Source: Pseudarthrobacter sp. NIBRBAC000502770 (GTDB lineage: Bacteria; Actinomycetota; Actinomycetes; Actinomycetales; Micrococcaceae). From it: a stretch of 64,000 nt of DNA. A program made the translations under genes and the position numbers. The notes below the pieces were generated by a model, which searched no databases, was not told the origin of the DNA, and worked only from the letters and a program-made list of their open reading frames with translations. Location: the NCBI RefSeq assembly GCF_006517815.1, contig NZ_CP041198.1, forward strand, positions 186,001 to 250,000. The letters are read 5' to 3'. Shown here piece after piece: positions 42,716 to 51,155 of the stretch (its first letter is position 1; each line of letters opens with the position of its first letter).

Positions 42716-42721
42716 TAAGCT
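42716..42721 (+). promoter_or_regulatory. -10 element of the ChaB-like gene
   Basis: TAAGCT would start a transcript near 42728 that includes the AAGGAGG ribosome binding site at 42753-42759. Confidence 0.4.
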
Positions 42722-42768
42722 GGATCCATCCGAATAATCAGCCTGCTGACTAAAGGAGGATGGGTGCC

Positions 42769-43194
42769 ATGCCCAAGACCGGCAAGAACGACCATGCCCG
42801 CAAGGACGAACTGCCGTCCACACTGCAGCGTTCCGACCAAAAGGCCCAGGACACGTTCGCGAAGACCTATGACTCCGCCCTCGAGTCCTACGACAACGAC
42901 GAAGAGCGCGCTGCCCGTGCAGCCTACGCCTCACTGAAGCACAGCTATGAGAAGGTGGGCGACCATTGGGAGCCCAAGGAAAAGCGCGGCCCGTCTGACA
43001 AACGCGCGGAGCAGGGCGTCCGGTCATCCGAGCCCACCGCCGGCGGCGTCGACGCCAATGCGTCCAAGGAGCACCTCTACAAGCTGGCCAGGGAACTGGA
43101 CGTCAAGGGCCGCTCAAAGATGGACAAGGACCAACTGGTCCACGCCCTCCAGAAGGCCAACGACGCCGCCACCCGCAAAGCCCGCAGCAAATAG
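42769..43194 (+). CDS. ChaB-like protein with a C-terminal Rho-N/SAP-like segment
   Basis: A 141-residue, highly charged cytosolic protein. Residues about 10-75 resemble the ChaB fold (LPSTLQRSDQKAQDTFAKTYDSAL, then AAYASLKHSYEKVGDHW), a family once linked to cation transport regulation but poorly understood. Residues about 100-140 (KEHLYKLARELDVKGRSKMDKDQLVHALQ) resemble the Rho N-terminal/SAP type helical motif that binds nucleic acid. The ATG at 42769 is preferred over 42760 because the AAGGAGG box ends 9 nt before it. Confidence 0.78.
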   Translation: MPKTGKNDHARKDELPSTLQRSDQKAQDTFAKTYDSALESYDNDEERAARAAYASLKHSYEKVGDHWEPKEKRGPSDKRAEQGVRSSEPTAGGVDANASKEHLYKLARELDVKGRSKMDKDQLVHALQKANDAATRKARSK

Positions 43195-43279
43195 CCTGGG
43201 CACTTGCCGTCCCGCCGTCCCAAGGTGTCGAATCAGAGGACACGTCCGGTCCGGTCGGCAACGATGCCAGGAGGTTCCA

Positions 43280-45451
43280 ATGTCGGTGAAGAGCACCAAG
43301 GAGTCCGCGCGGGGTGCCGGCGGCAGGAACGGGCCTGACGCAAAGCGGGCAGACCAGGCCACCGGGATCGCGGCGGAGGACCCGGCCCGGATCCGGAACG
43401 TGGCGCTGGTGGGGCACTCCGGCGCCGGGAAGACCTTGCTGATCGAGGCACTGCTCTCAGCCACCGGGGTGATCACCCGCAAGGGATCCATTGCTGACGG
43501 CACCACGGTCAGCGACTCGGATCCGGCCGCGGTGCACCAGCAACGCTCGGTCACGCTGTCATTGGTTCCGTTGCTGGTTGGCGACGTCAAAGTGAACCTC
43601 CTGGACACCCCCGGCTACCCGGACTTCATCGGGGAACTCCGGGCCGGACTGAGGGCTTCGGACGCCGCCCTGTTCGTGGTCTCGGCCGTGGACGGCATCG
43701 ATGCCACCACTACGGCGCTGTGGGGCGAGTGCGCGCACATGAGGCTGCCACGCGCCGTCGTCATCACCAGGGTGGACCATCCGCGGGCGGATTACGACGG
43801 CGCCCTGGCCGCCTGCCGGAAAGCGTTCGGCGACGGTGTCCTCCCGCTGTACGTCCCGGTGCCCGCCGAGGGTGGGGCGGCCGGCCTCCTGGGCCTGCTG
43901 TCCCAGGAGGTAACGGACTACTCCTCCGGCGATCCCTCACCGGATGTCCGCCCGGCCGCACCCGGGGAACTCGCTGCCGCCGGGACCGCCAGGGGCGCCT
44001 TGATCGAGGGCATCATCGCCGAGAGCGAAGATGAAACCCTGATGGACCGCTACCTGGACGGGGAGGACATCGATACCGCGGTGCTGGCAGACGACCTGGA
44101 AACCGCCGTCGCCCAGGGCTCCTTCTTTCCCGTCCTGCCAACGTCCGCCGTTACGGGACTCGGCACGGCAGAGCTGCTCGAGGTCCTGGTGCGCGCCTTC
44201 CCCGCACCGTTGGAAGGCAGACTGCCGGACATGACCGACCTCGCGGGGGAACCGGGTGGAAGGCTGTCCTGCGATCCTGATGGCCCGCTCGCCGCTGAAG
44301 TGGTGCGGACCTCCAACGATCCCTTCCTGGGCCGCATCTGCCTGGTGCGGGTTTTCTCCGGGACGCTGCGGGAAGATACTCCCGTCCACGTGGGCGGACA
44401 CGGCCTGGCTGACCGCGGGCACCAGGACCACGACACCGATGAACGGGTCACCCACATCTACTCCCCGCTGGGCGCCAGCCTGCGGCCTGTCCCCTTCTCC
44501 GTGGCAGGGGACATGTGCGCCCTGGCGAAGCTGGGCAGCGCTGAAACCGGGGACACCATTTCCGCCCGGGAAAGCCCGCTGCTGCTGGCCACGTGGGAGA
44601 TGCCCGAACCGCTGCTGCCGGTTGCCGTGGAAGCGGATTCCCGCAGCGACGAGGATGCGCTGGCCCGCAGCCTCGGCCGGATCGCCGCCGGGGATCCCAC
44701 CCTGCGGGTGGACCGAAACGCGGAGACCCACCAACTGGTGCTGTGGTGCATGGGGGAGGCACACGCCGAGGTGGTCCTGGACCGGCTGCGCGAGCAGGGC
44801 GTGAAACTGCATACCGTTGACGTGGTGACACCGCTGCGGGAAACCTTCGCTGCCCCCGCCTCCGGCCACGGACGCCACGTCAAGCAGTCCGGCGGCCATG
44901 GCCAGTACGCCGTGTGCGATATCGAGGTGGAACCGCTGGAGCGCGGCGGGGGATTCGAGTTCGTGGACAAGACGGTGGGCGGCGTCATCCCGGGAACGTT
45001 CATTCCGTCCATCGAAAAAGGGGTCCGGGCGCAAATGGAGCGGGGGGTGTCGGCAGGTTTTCCCGTCGTGGACCTGCGGGTGACCCTTACCGGCGGCAAG
45101 GCCCACAGCGTGGATTCGTCGGATGCGGCGTTCCAGGCGGCAGGGGCCTTGGCGCTGCGCGAAGCTGCGGCCGCCGGGAAGGTCCAGTTGCTGGAACCGG
45201 TGTCCTCCGTGACCATCACCGTTGCCGACGAACACGTGGGTACCGTAATGAGCGATTTGTCGGGCCGCAGGGGGCGCCTCACGGGCACCACCTCATCAGG
45301 CGAAGGACTGACGGAGATCAGCGCTGAAGTCCCCGACCAGGAGCTCCTGCGCTACGCGGTGGAACTGCGGGCCCTCACGGCAGGCACCGGCCGGTTCCGG
45401 CGGCAGTACCTGCGCCACGACCCCGTCCCGCCAAATTTCAGCCCGTCCTGA
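43280..45451 (+). CDS. Elongation factor G-like protein EF-G2
   Basis: A 723-residue translational GTPase paralogue, distinct from the housekeeping FusA. It has the P-loop GHSGAGKT (45-52), DTPGYPDF (109-116), and all EF-G domains to the C-terminus (HVKQSGGHGQYAVCDIEVEP; LSGRRGRLTGT in domain V). The G4 motif reads TRVD (163-166) in place of NKxD, and residues about 10-35 form an extra disordered tail. The EF-G2 of Mycobacterium smegmatis has been reported to lack ribosome-dependent GTPase activity; whether this applies here is open. The ATG at 43280 has AGGAGG upstream; the open frame before it is non-coding. Confidence 0.88.
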   Translation: MSVKSTKESARGAGGRNGPDAKRADQATGIAAEDPARIRNVALVGHSGAGKTLLIEALLSATGVITRKGSIADGTTVSDSDPAAVHQQRSVTLSLVPLLVGDVKVNLLDTPGYPDFIGELRAGLRASDAALFVVSAVDGIDATTTALWGECAHMRLPRAVVITRVDHPRADYDGALAACRKAFGDGVLPLYVPVPAEGGAAGLLGLLSQEVTDYSSGDPSPDVRPAAPGELAAAGTARGALIEGIIAESEDETLMDRYLDGEDIDTAVLADDLETAVAQGSFFPVLPTSAVTGLGTAELLEVLVRAFPAPLEGRLPDMTDLAGEPGGRLSCDPDGPLAAEVVRTSNDPFLGRICLVRVFSGTLREDTPVHVGGHGLADRGHQDHDTDERVTHIYSPLGASLRPVPFSVAGDMCALAKLGSAETGDTISARESPLLLATWEMPEPLLPVAVEADSRSDEDALARSLGRIAAGDPTLRVDRNAETHQLVLWCMGEAHAEVVLDRLREQGVKLHTVDVVTPLRETFAAPASGHGRHVKQSGGHGQYAVCDIEVEPLERGGGFEFVDKTVGGVIPGTFIPSIEKGVRAQMERGVSAGFPVVDLRVTLTGGKAHSVDSSDAAFQAAGALALREAAAAGKVQLLEPVSSVTITVADEHVGTVMSDLSGRRGRLTGTTSSGEGLTEISAEVPDQELLRYAVELRALTAGTGRFRRQYLRHDPVPPNFSPS

Positions 45452-45485
45452 TCCGCCCCGGAACAGTCCGAAGGAACGGCCGCCG

Positions 45486-46736
45486 GTGAACGCCGCAGCA
45501 CGAAAGATCCAGAACGTCTACCTGACGCTGACGTTGGGAAACACGCTTGCGGCGTCCTTCATCTGGGGAATCAACACGCTCTTCCTGCTCGACGCGGGGC
45601 TCAGCAACCTCGAGGCCTTCGCCGCGAACGCCTTCTTCACCGCAGGGATGGTTCTCTTCGAGGTGCCCACCGGGGTGGTGGCGGACAGCTGGGGACGCCG
45701 CGCATCCTTCCTGCTGGGCACCGTGACCCTGGCGGCGTCTACCTACCTGTACTACCTGCTCTGGCAGCTGTCGGCCCCGTTCTGGTGGTGGGCGGCCGTG
45801 TCTGCGCTGCTTGGCCTTGGCTTCACCTTCTTCTCCGGAGCCGTGGAAGCCTGGCTGGTGGATGCCCTCCACTTCTCCGGCTACGACGGCGGCCTGGAAG
45901 CCGTCCTGGGGCGGGGCCAGATGGTGTCCGGAATCGCAATGCTGGCCGGATCCGTGGCAGGCGGCGTCATTGCCCAGGCCACGAACCTTGGCGTCCCTTT
46001 CCTGCTGCGGGTGGGAGTTCTGGTGGCGATGTTCGCCGTTGCGTTCCTCCTCATGCACGACGTCGGCTTCACCCCCGAGCGGTCGGCCCACCCGGTGCAG
46101 GCCACGCGGGCAGTCCTGCGCGCCTCGTTGGAGGGCGGACTGAAGAACCCTCCGGTGCGGTTCATGATGTTGGCGGCCCCGTTCACCGAGGGGGTGGGGT
46201 TCTACGTCTTCTACGCCCTCCAGCCGTACCTGCTGCAGCTCTTTGGCGACCCCAAGGCCTATGTCATCGCAGGACTGGCAGCTGCGATCGTTGCCGGCGC
46301 GGACATCGTTGGTGGTTGGCTTGCGCCGCTGGTCCGGAAACTGGTGGGCCGCCGCACCACGGTCTTGATCGGCTCCACGATTGCCAGCTCAGTGGTCCTG
46401 GTGGTGCTCCTGGCCACCCACTCCTTCTGGCTTGCCCTGGTCCTGCTGTCGCTGTGGGCCGTGGTTGCCTCCGCCGGCACCCCTGTCCGCCAGGCGTACC
46501 TGAACGACATGATTGCCTCGAAGCAGCGGGCCACGGTCCTGAGCTTCGCGTCGCTCATGGGTTCGAGCGGGGGAGTGGTGGTGCAGCCGGTGCTGGGCAG
46601 GACCGCGGACCTTTACGGCTACCCGGCGTCCCTGGCCCTGGGCGGCGCGGTGCAGCTGCTGGCGGCGCCCTTTATTGTGCTCAGCCGGCGCCGGCGCTCG
46701 CCGGCTGATGTTGCCACCGGCCTGGCTGCCCCTTAA
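45486..46736 (+). CDS. MFS transporter
   Basis: A 416-residue membrane protein with about 12 hydrophobic segments and the MFS loop 2-3 motif GVVADSWGRRASFL near 58-71. A second half-motif (LAPLVRKLVGRRT) follows the central loop near 285. Family-level similarity suggests a drug- or metabolite-efflux permease, but the substrate cannot be assigned. The GTG at 45486 follows GAAGGA. It lies 34 nt after EF-G2 on the same strand, so it may share its transcript, and converges with the arabinose importer. Confidence 0.82.
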   Translation: MNAAARKIQNVYLTLTLGNTLAASFIWGINTLFLLDAGLSNLEAFAANAFFTAGMVLFEVPTGVVADSWGRRASFLLGTVTLAASTYLYYLLWQLSAPFWWWAAVSALLGLGFTFFSGAVEAWLVDALHFSGYDGGLEAVLGRGQMVSGIAMLAGSVAGGVIAQATNLGVPFLLRVGVLVAMFAVAFLLMHDVGFTPERSAHPVQATRAVLRASLEGGLKNPPVRFMMLAAPFTEGVGFYVFYALQPYLLQLFGDPKAYVIAGLAAAIVAGADIVGGWLAPLVRKLVGRRTTVLIGSTIASSVVLVVLLATHSFWLALVLLSLWAVVASAGTPVRQAYLNDMIASKQRATVLSFASLMGSSGGVVVQPVLGRTADLYGYPASLALGGAVQLLAAPFIVLSRRRRSPADVATGLAAP

Positions 46737-46778
46737 AGAGCTGCCTGGGCGTTTGCTTCCCGGCGCCGGACGCAGGAA

Positions 46779-46817
46779 GGCCCCCGTTGCCGGGACGTCG
46801 TCCGGGCAGCGGGGGCC
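46779..46817. terminator. Hairpin between the MFS gene and the sugar importer
   Basis: A long GC-rich stem (GGCCCCCGTTGCC with GGCAGCGGGGGCC-like arm, one wobble and a bulge) between convergent genes, without a T-run. Confidence 0.6.
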
Positions 46818-46837
46818 GGCAGGTGCGCGTGACCCGC

Positions 46838-48118
46838 CTACTTCACGCCTGCCTCCACCGTTTTGCTGGCGGCCGGCGCCGGCTTTTCCTGGGCCGGCGG
46901 AGGGCTGGTCTTGAGCTTGAAGCGCTTGCCAATCTCCCCTCCGCCGCCGCTGCGGTTCTTGTTGAAGATGTCGAACCCGACGGCGACCAGGAGGACCAGG
47001 CCCTTGATGAGCTGCTGGTAGTCGGTGCCCAGTCCCAGGATGGACATGCCGTTGTTCAGTACGCCCATGATGAGGCCACCGATCATGGCTCCGGCTACTG
47101 TTCCGATACCGCCGGTGACAGCTGCTCCACCGATGAATGCTGCCGCGATGGAATCGAGCTCGAAGCCGGTTCCGCCGGCGGGCTGGGCGGAGTTGAGCCG
47201 GGCGGTGAACACCAGGCCGGCCAGCGCGGAGAGGACGCCCATGTTCACGAAGAGCCGGAACGTGACGGCCTTGGTCTTGATGCCTGACAGTTCGGCGGCG
47301 TGGAGGTTGCCGCCGATGGCGTACGTGTGGCGGCCGAAGACGCTGTTGTTCATGAGGGCGGTGTAAGCGATCACCAGGGCAGCAAGGACCACCAGGACGA
47401 TCGGAGTGCCCCGGTAGGACGCCAGAAGGAACGTGATGACCAGCATGAGCAGCGCGGTGAAGGTGGTCTTGATGACAAACCAGACCAGGGGTTCGCTTTC
47501 GAGGTCGAACTTGCGGCGGATCCTGCGCTCCTTGAAGGCCTGGATCAGCAGGGCCGCCGTGGCGCCGAGGCCCAGGATGACGGTGAGCCATTCCAGCACG
47601 GAAGTGCCGCCGGAAATGTCCGGAAGGAAGCCGCCGCCCAAGGCCCGCAGTTCGGCGGGGAACGGGGTGATCTGCTGGTTCTTGAGCGTGATGAGCGTCA
47701 GCCCGCGGAAGATCAACATGCCGGCGAGGGTGACGATGAAGGCGGGAATCCCCACGTAGGCGATCCAGTAGCCCTGCCACGCGCCGACCAGGGCTCCGAC
47801 CAGAAGGCATGCCGGGATGGCTGCCCACCACGGCCAGCCCCAGTGCACGATCATGACCCCGGCCACGGCGCCGATGAACCCTGCCACCGATCCAACGGAA
47901 AGGTCGATGTGCCCGGCGATTATGACCATCACCATGCCGATGGCCAGGATGAGGATGTAGCTGTTCTGGACCACCAGGTTGGTGACGTTCTGCGGTTCCA
48001 GCAGGATTCCGCCGGTCAGTCCCTGGAACAGCAGGACGATCAGGATCAGGGCAACGAAGATGCCAACCTGGCGGAGGCGGCTGGTGAGGAATCCAAGCGA
48101 TTCTCGTAAGGCGGACAT
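46838..48118 (-). CDS. mmsB: Monosaccharide ABC transporter permease, MmsB/GguB type
   Basis: The membrane subunit of the multiple-monosaccharide importer whose other parts are encoded upstream. The 426-residue protein has about 10 hydrophobic helices, the permease loop VIIAGHIDLSVGSVAGFIGAVAG near 64-86, and the conserved end GGAAVTGGIGTVAGAMIGGLIMGVLNNGM. A larger central insertion (RRIRRKFDLESEPLVWFVIK) is typical of the MmsB/XylH branch. The tail is Lys/Pro/Ala-rich. The ATG at 48118 is 4 nt after the mmsA stop. Confidence 0.9.
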   Translation of the reverse strand: MSALRESLGFLTSRLRQVGIFVALILIVLLFQGLTGGILLEPQNVTNLVVQNSYILILAIGMVMVIIAGHIDLSVGSVAGFIGAVAGVMIVHWGWPWWAAIPACLLVGALVGAWQGYWIAYVGIPAFIVTLAGMLIFRGLTLITLKNQQITPFPAELRALGGGFLPDISGGTSVLEWLTVILGLGATAALLIQAFKERRIRRKFDLESEPLVWFVIKTTFTALLMLVITFLLASYRGTPIVLVVLAALVIAYTALMNNSVFGRHTYAIGGNLHAAELSGIKTKAVTFRLFVNMGVLSALAGLVFTARLNSAQPAGGTGFELDSIAAAFIGGAAVTGGIGTVAGAMIGGLIMGVLNNGMSILGLGTDYQQLIKGLVLLVAVGFDIFNKNRSGGGGEIGKRFKLKTSPPPAQEKPAPAASKTVEAGVK

Positions 48119-48122
48119 GTCG

Positions 48123-49652
48123 CTATTCCTTCTCTTTGGTCATGTAGTGCATCAGGGTTTCCTGGGTGGCGTCGGCGATGGGCACTTCGCCTGTGATGTG
48201 CCCGGCGGCGAGGGTGTAGATGCGGTCGCAGATTCCCAGGAGCTCGGGTAGCTCCGAGGAAATGACAATGACGGCTTTTCCTTCGGCGGCGAGCTTGGCG
48301 ATGATCGTGTAGATCTCGTACTTGGCGCCGACGTCGATGCCGCGGGTGGGTTCATCAAGGATGAGCACGTCGGGATCGGAAAACATCCATTTGCTGAGAA
48401 CCACCTTCTGCTGGTTTCCACCGGACAGCTTCCCGGTAACGGCAGCCACCGACGGGGCTTTGATGTTCATGCTCTTGCGGTAGCCGTTGGCCACCACCGT
48501 CTCCTGGTTCTTGTCCACGAAGCCGCGTTTTGCCAGCTTGCGCAGTGATGCCAGGGAAATGTTCCGCTTGATGTCCTCGATAAGGTTCAGCCCGTAGTGC
48601 TTGCGGTCCTCGGTGGCATAGGCAATGCCGTGCCTGATGGCGTCAGACACCGTGGCGGTGTTAATTTCCTCGCCGTACTTGTAGACCTTCCCGGAGGTGG
48701 CGGTGCCGTAGGTCCGGCCGAAGACGCTCATGGCAAGCTCGGTGCGCCCGGCGCCCATGAGGCCGGCCAGCCCTACCACCTCGCCTTTCCTGACGTGCAG
48801 GTTGGCATTGTTGACCACCATGCGGCTGTGGTCCTGGGGGTGGCGCACGGACCAGTCCTCGATCCGCAGCACTTCCTCGCCGATGTTCGGTTCACGGTCC
48901 GGATACAGGCTTTCAAGGTCGCGGCCCACCATGCCGCGGATGATCCGCTCCTGGGTGATCTGGCCTTCGTCGAGCCGCAGGGTCTCGATGGTCTTGCCGT
49001 CCCGGATGATGGTGACGGCGTCCGCCACCCTTCGGATCTCATTGAGTTTGTGGCTGATGATGATGCTGGTGACGCCCTGTCCCTTCAGGTGGAGGATCAG
49101 GTCCAGGAGGTGGCCGGAGTCCTCGTCATTGAGGGCGGCCGTGGGTTCGTCCAGGATCAGCAGCTTCACCTCCTTGGACAGGGCCTTGGCGATCTCCACC
49201 AGCTGTTGCTTGCCCACGCTGATGTGCTGCACCGGTGTGACGGGGTTTTCGTCGAGGCCCACGCGGGCCAGCAGCTTGGCGGCCTCCAGGTTGGTCTTGC
49301 GCCAGTCCACCCATCCGTTGGTGGCCTGTTCGTTGCCCAGGTAGATGTTCTCGGCGATGGAGAGGTACGGGCTCAGGGCCAGTTCCTGGTGGATGATGAC
49401 GATTCCGCGCTTCTCGCTGTCCGAGATGCTGGAGAAGTTGCACGGTTCGTTTTCGAAGAGGATCTCCCCGTCAAAGGAGTTGTGTGGATAGACGCCGGAC
49501 AACACTTTCATGAGCGTTGATTTGCCGGCACCGTTTTCGCCGCAGATGGCGTGGACCTCGCCGCGGTTTACGTCCAGGGTGACGTCCTGGAGGGCCTTCA
49601 CGCCCGGGAACGTCTTGGTGATTCCTCGCATCTGAAGAATGGGTGTGTTCAT
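48123..49652 (-). CDS. mmsA: Monosaccharide ABC transporter ATPase, MmsA/GguA type
   Basis: A 509-residue ATPase with two fused nucleotide-binding domains. The first has Walker [35 protein letters not shown], and Walker [12 protein letters not shown]. The second has the degenerate Walker [17 protein letters not shown] and signature [14 protein letters not shown] with [14 protein letters not shown]. This pattern marks the sugar-type double ATPases (RbsA/XylG/MmsA). It lies between the binding-protein and permease genes of the operon. Confidence 0.92.
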   Translation of the reverse strand: MNTPILQMRGITKTFPGVKALQDVTLDVNRGEVHAICGENGAGKSTLMKVLSGVYPHNSFDGEILFENEPCNFSSISDSEKRGIVIIHQELALSPYLSIAENIYLGNEQATNGWVDWRKTNLEAAKLLARVGLDENPVTPVQHISVGKQQLVEIAKALSKEVKLLILDEPTAALNDEDSGHLLDLILHLKGQGVTSIIISHKLNEIRRVADAVTIIRDGKTIETLRLDEGQITQERIIRGMVGRDLESLYPDREPNIGEEVLRIEDWSVRHPQDHSRMVVNNANLHVRKGEVVGLAGLMGAGRTELAMSVFGRTYGTATSGKVYKYGEEINTATVSDAIRHGIAYATEDRKHYGLNLIEDIKRNISLASLRKLAKRGFVDKNQETVVANGYRKSMNIKAPSVAAVTGKLSGGNQQKVVLSKWMFSDPDVLILDEPTRGIDVGAKYEIYTIIAKLAAEGKAVIVISSELPELLGICDRIYTLAAGHITGEVPIADATQETLMHYMTKEKE

Positions 49653-49710
49653 CGGTCAATTCCCACTGACTGGTCGGAGCTGGGCCGTCCTGCTGCTGCA
49701 GGAGGCGGCG

Positions 49711-49750
49711 GGAGGGGCTGTGGCCGGATGGAGGTCCGGCCACAGCCTCC
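49711..49750 (-). other. Intercistronic hairpin between chvE and mmsA
   Basis: GGCTGTGGCCGGA (49716-49728) pairs with TCCGGCCACAGCC (49735-49747) and extends outward. There is no T-run. Such hairpins after binding-protein genes often stabilise the upstream mRNA or end part of the transcripts, giving more binding protein than ATPase. Confidence 0.6.
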
Positions 49751-49759
49751 GGACGCTGA

Positions 49760-50887
49760 CTACTTGACGTCGGAGTCCTTGTAGTAACCCGAGTCGATCA
49801 GTTCCTTCTTGTAGTTGTCCTTGGTGATGATCAGGGACTTCAGCAGGAAGGCCGGGACAACCTTGACCTTGTTGTTGTAGGTCTTGGTGTCGTTGGTCTC
49901 CGGTTCCTGGCCCTTCAGCACTGCATCGACCATCTTGACGGCCTGCGCGCCGAGCTGGCGGGTGTCCTTGAAGATGGTGGAGTACTGCTCGCCGGCGATG
50001 ATGGACTTGACGGAGCCCTTTTCGGCATCCTGGCCGGTAACAACCGGGAGGCTGCCCTTGGCGTAGCCGCCGGTGCTGGTGAGGGCCGAGATGATGCCGA
50101 TGGACAGGCCGTCATACGGGGACAGTACGCCGTTCAGCTTGGTGCCTGAGCTGTAGGCGGAGGTGATGATGTCCTCCATGCGCTTCTGGGCCACGGGGGC
50201 CTGCCAGCGAAGAATGGCGGCCTGTTCGAACTTGGTCTGGCCGCTGGGGACCTTCAGGGTGCCGGCGTCCATGTACGGCTTGAGGGTGTCCATGGCGCCG
50301 GTCCAGAAGAAGTTGGCGTTGTTGTCGTCGGGGCTGCCGGCGAAGAGCTCAATGTTGAACGGGCCCTTGCCGTCGACCTTCTTGCCGCTGGCATCAACGA
50401 GGCCGAGGCCGGTCAACAGCGAAGTGGCCTGCTGGACGCCCACGGTGTAGTTGTCGAACGTGGTGTAGTAGTCGACGTTCGGCGTGCCGTTGATGAGGCG
50501 GTCGTATGCGATCACTTTGACGTTCTGCTCCTTGGCCTTGGCCAGGACGTCGGTCAGGGTGGTGCCGTCAATGGCGGCAATGATCAGGGCCTTGGCGCCC
50601 TTGGTCAGCATGTTCTCGATCTGCGAGACCTGGGTGGGGATGTCGTCATTGGCGAACTGGAGGTCTGTCTTGTAGCCGAGGTCCTTCAGGGACTTTTCCA
50701 CGTTGGCGCCGTCGGCGATCCACCGTTCGGAAGTCTGCGTCGGCATCGAGATGCCTACCAGTGAATCGCTGGGCTTCGCGGCACCGCTGGATTCGCTGGC
50801 CCCGCCGCGGGAGCCACAACCGGTGGCGCCCACCGTCAGGGCGACGACGAGGGCCACCGCGCCCATCAGTTTCTTGATTCTCACCAT
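49760..50887 (-). CDS. chvE: Sugar-binding lipoprotein ChvE, multiple-monosaccharide type
   Basis: The extracellular binding protein of the importer; it captures L-arabinose and probably related aldoses. The 375-residue protein has a signal peptide and lipobox (about 5-26, ending GATGC), then a periplasmic-binding-protein type I fold: [42 protein letters not shown], and [14 protein letters not shown]. The ATG at 50887 or the GTG at 50884 could be the start; AAGGAG fits the GTG slightly better. It is the first gene of the operon, and its promoter is covered by an AraR-type operator. The upstream open frame to 51049 is not coding. Confidence 0.9.
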   Translation of the reverse strand: MVRIKKLMGAVALVVALTVGATGCGSRGGASESSGAAKPSDSLVGISMPTQTSERWIADGANVEKSLKDLGYKTDLQFANDDIPTQVSQIENMLTKGAKALIIAAIDGTTLTDVLAKAKEQNVKVIAYDRLINGTPNVDYYTTFDNYTVGVQQATSLLTGLGLVDASGKKVDGKGPFNIELFAGSPDDNNANFFWTGAMDTLKPYMDAGTLKVPSGQTKFEQAAILRWQAPVAQKRMEDIITSAYSSGTKLNGVLSPYDGLSIGIISALTSTGGYAKGSLPVVTGQDAEKGSVKSIIAGEQYSTIFKDTRQLGAQAVKMVDAVLKGQEPETNDTKTYNNKVKVVPAFLLKSLIITKDNYKKELIDSGYYKDSDVK

Positions 50888-50981
50888 TTTCTCCTTCCGC
50901 GGCAGCACTGCCACGAAGCGTTGGTGGACCAGGCAGCACCTATGCTCCCTGGTCCTGGCCACATTGTTGATGTGTCGGTTC

Positions 50982-51010
50982 AATATAGACTGATTTGTGA
51001 ACGCTAACAA
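50982..51010 (-). promoter_or_regulatory. Promoter of the arabinose importer operon
   Basis: On the minus strand -35 TTGTTA (51005-51010), a 17-nt spacer and -10 TATATT (50982-50987). The predicted leader is about 90 nt. Operator O1 covers the -35 and most of the spacer. Confidence 0.6.
50995..51010. promoter_or_regulatory. LacI-type operator O1 of the arabinose regulon
   Basis: TTGTGAACGCTAACAA, an imperfect palindrome with a central CG (6 of 8 pairs). Confidence 0.72.
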
Positions 51011-51060
51011 GAGTGTCCAGCGGGAATCCCCGAAAACTTTCCAGCTCATTGACTTCCGGT

Positions 51061-51076
51061 TTGTTAGCGTTCACAC
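51061..51076. promoter_or_regulatory. LacI-type operator O2 of the arabinose regulon
   Basis: TTGTTAGCGTTCACAC is the inverse of O1 at 15 of 16 positions. It lies on the araB side, centre 66 bp from O1. The -10 of araB could not be placed with confidence. Confidence 0.72.
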
Positions 51077-51155
51077 TAGCTGCAGCACGTAGCTCCACCC
51101 TGACCCCTACAAACCCGGTAATGAGGCCCATGCCTCCCGGACGGAGGCAACCCCC

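Noticed and set aside
46389..47831. Minus-strand open frame of 480 codons in another frame of mmsB
   Set aside because: Very Arg/Pro/Gly-rich composition, no motif, and fully covered by mmsB and the MFS gene.
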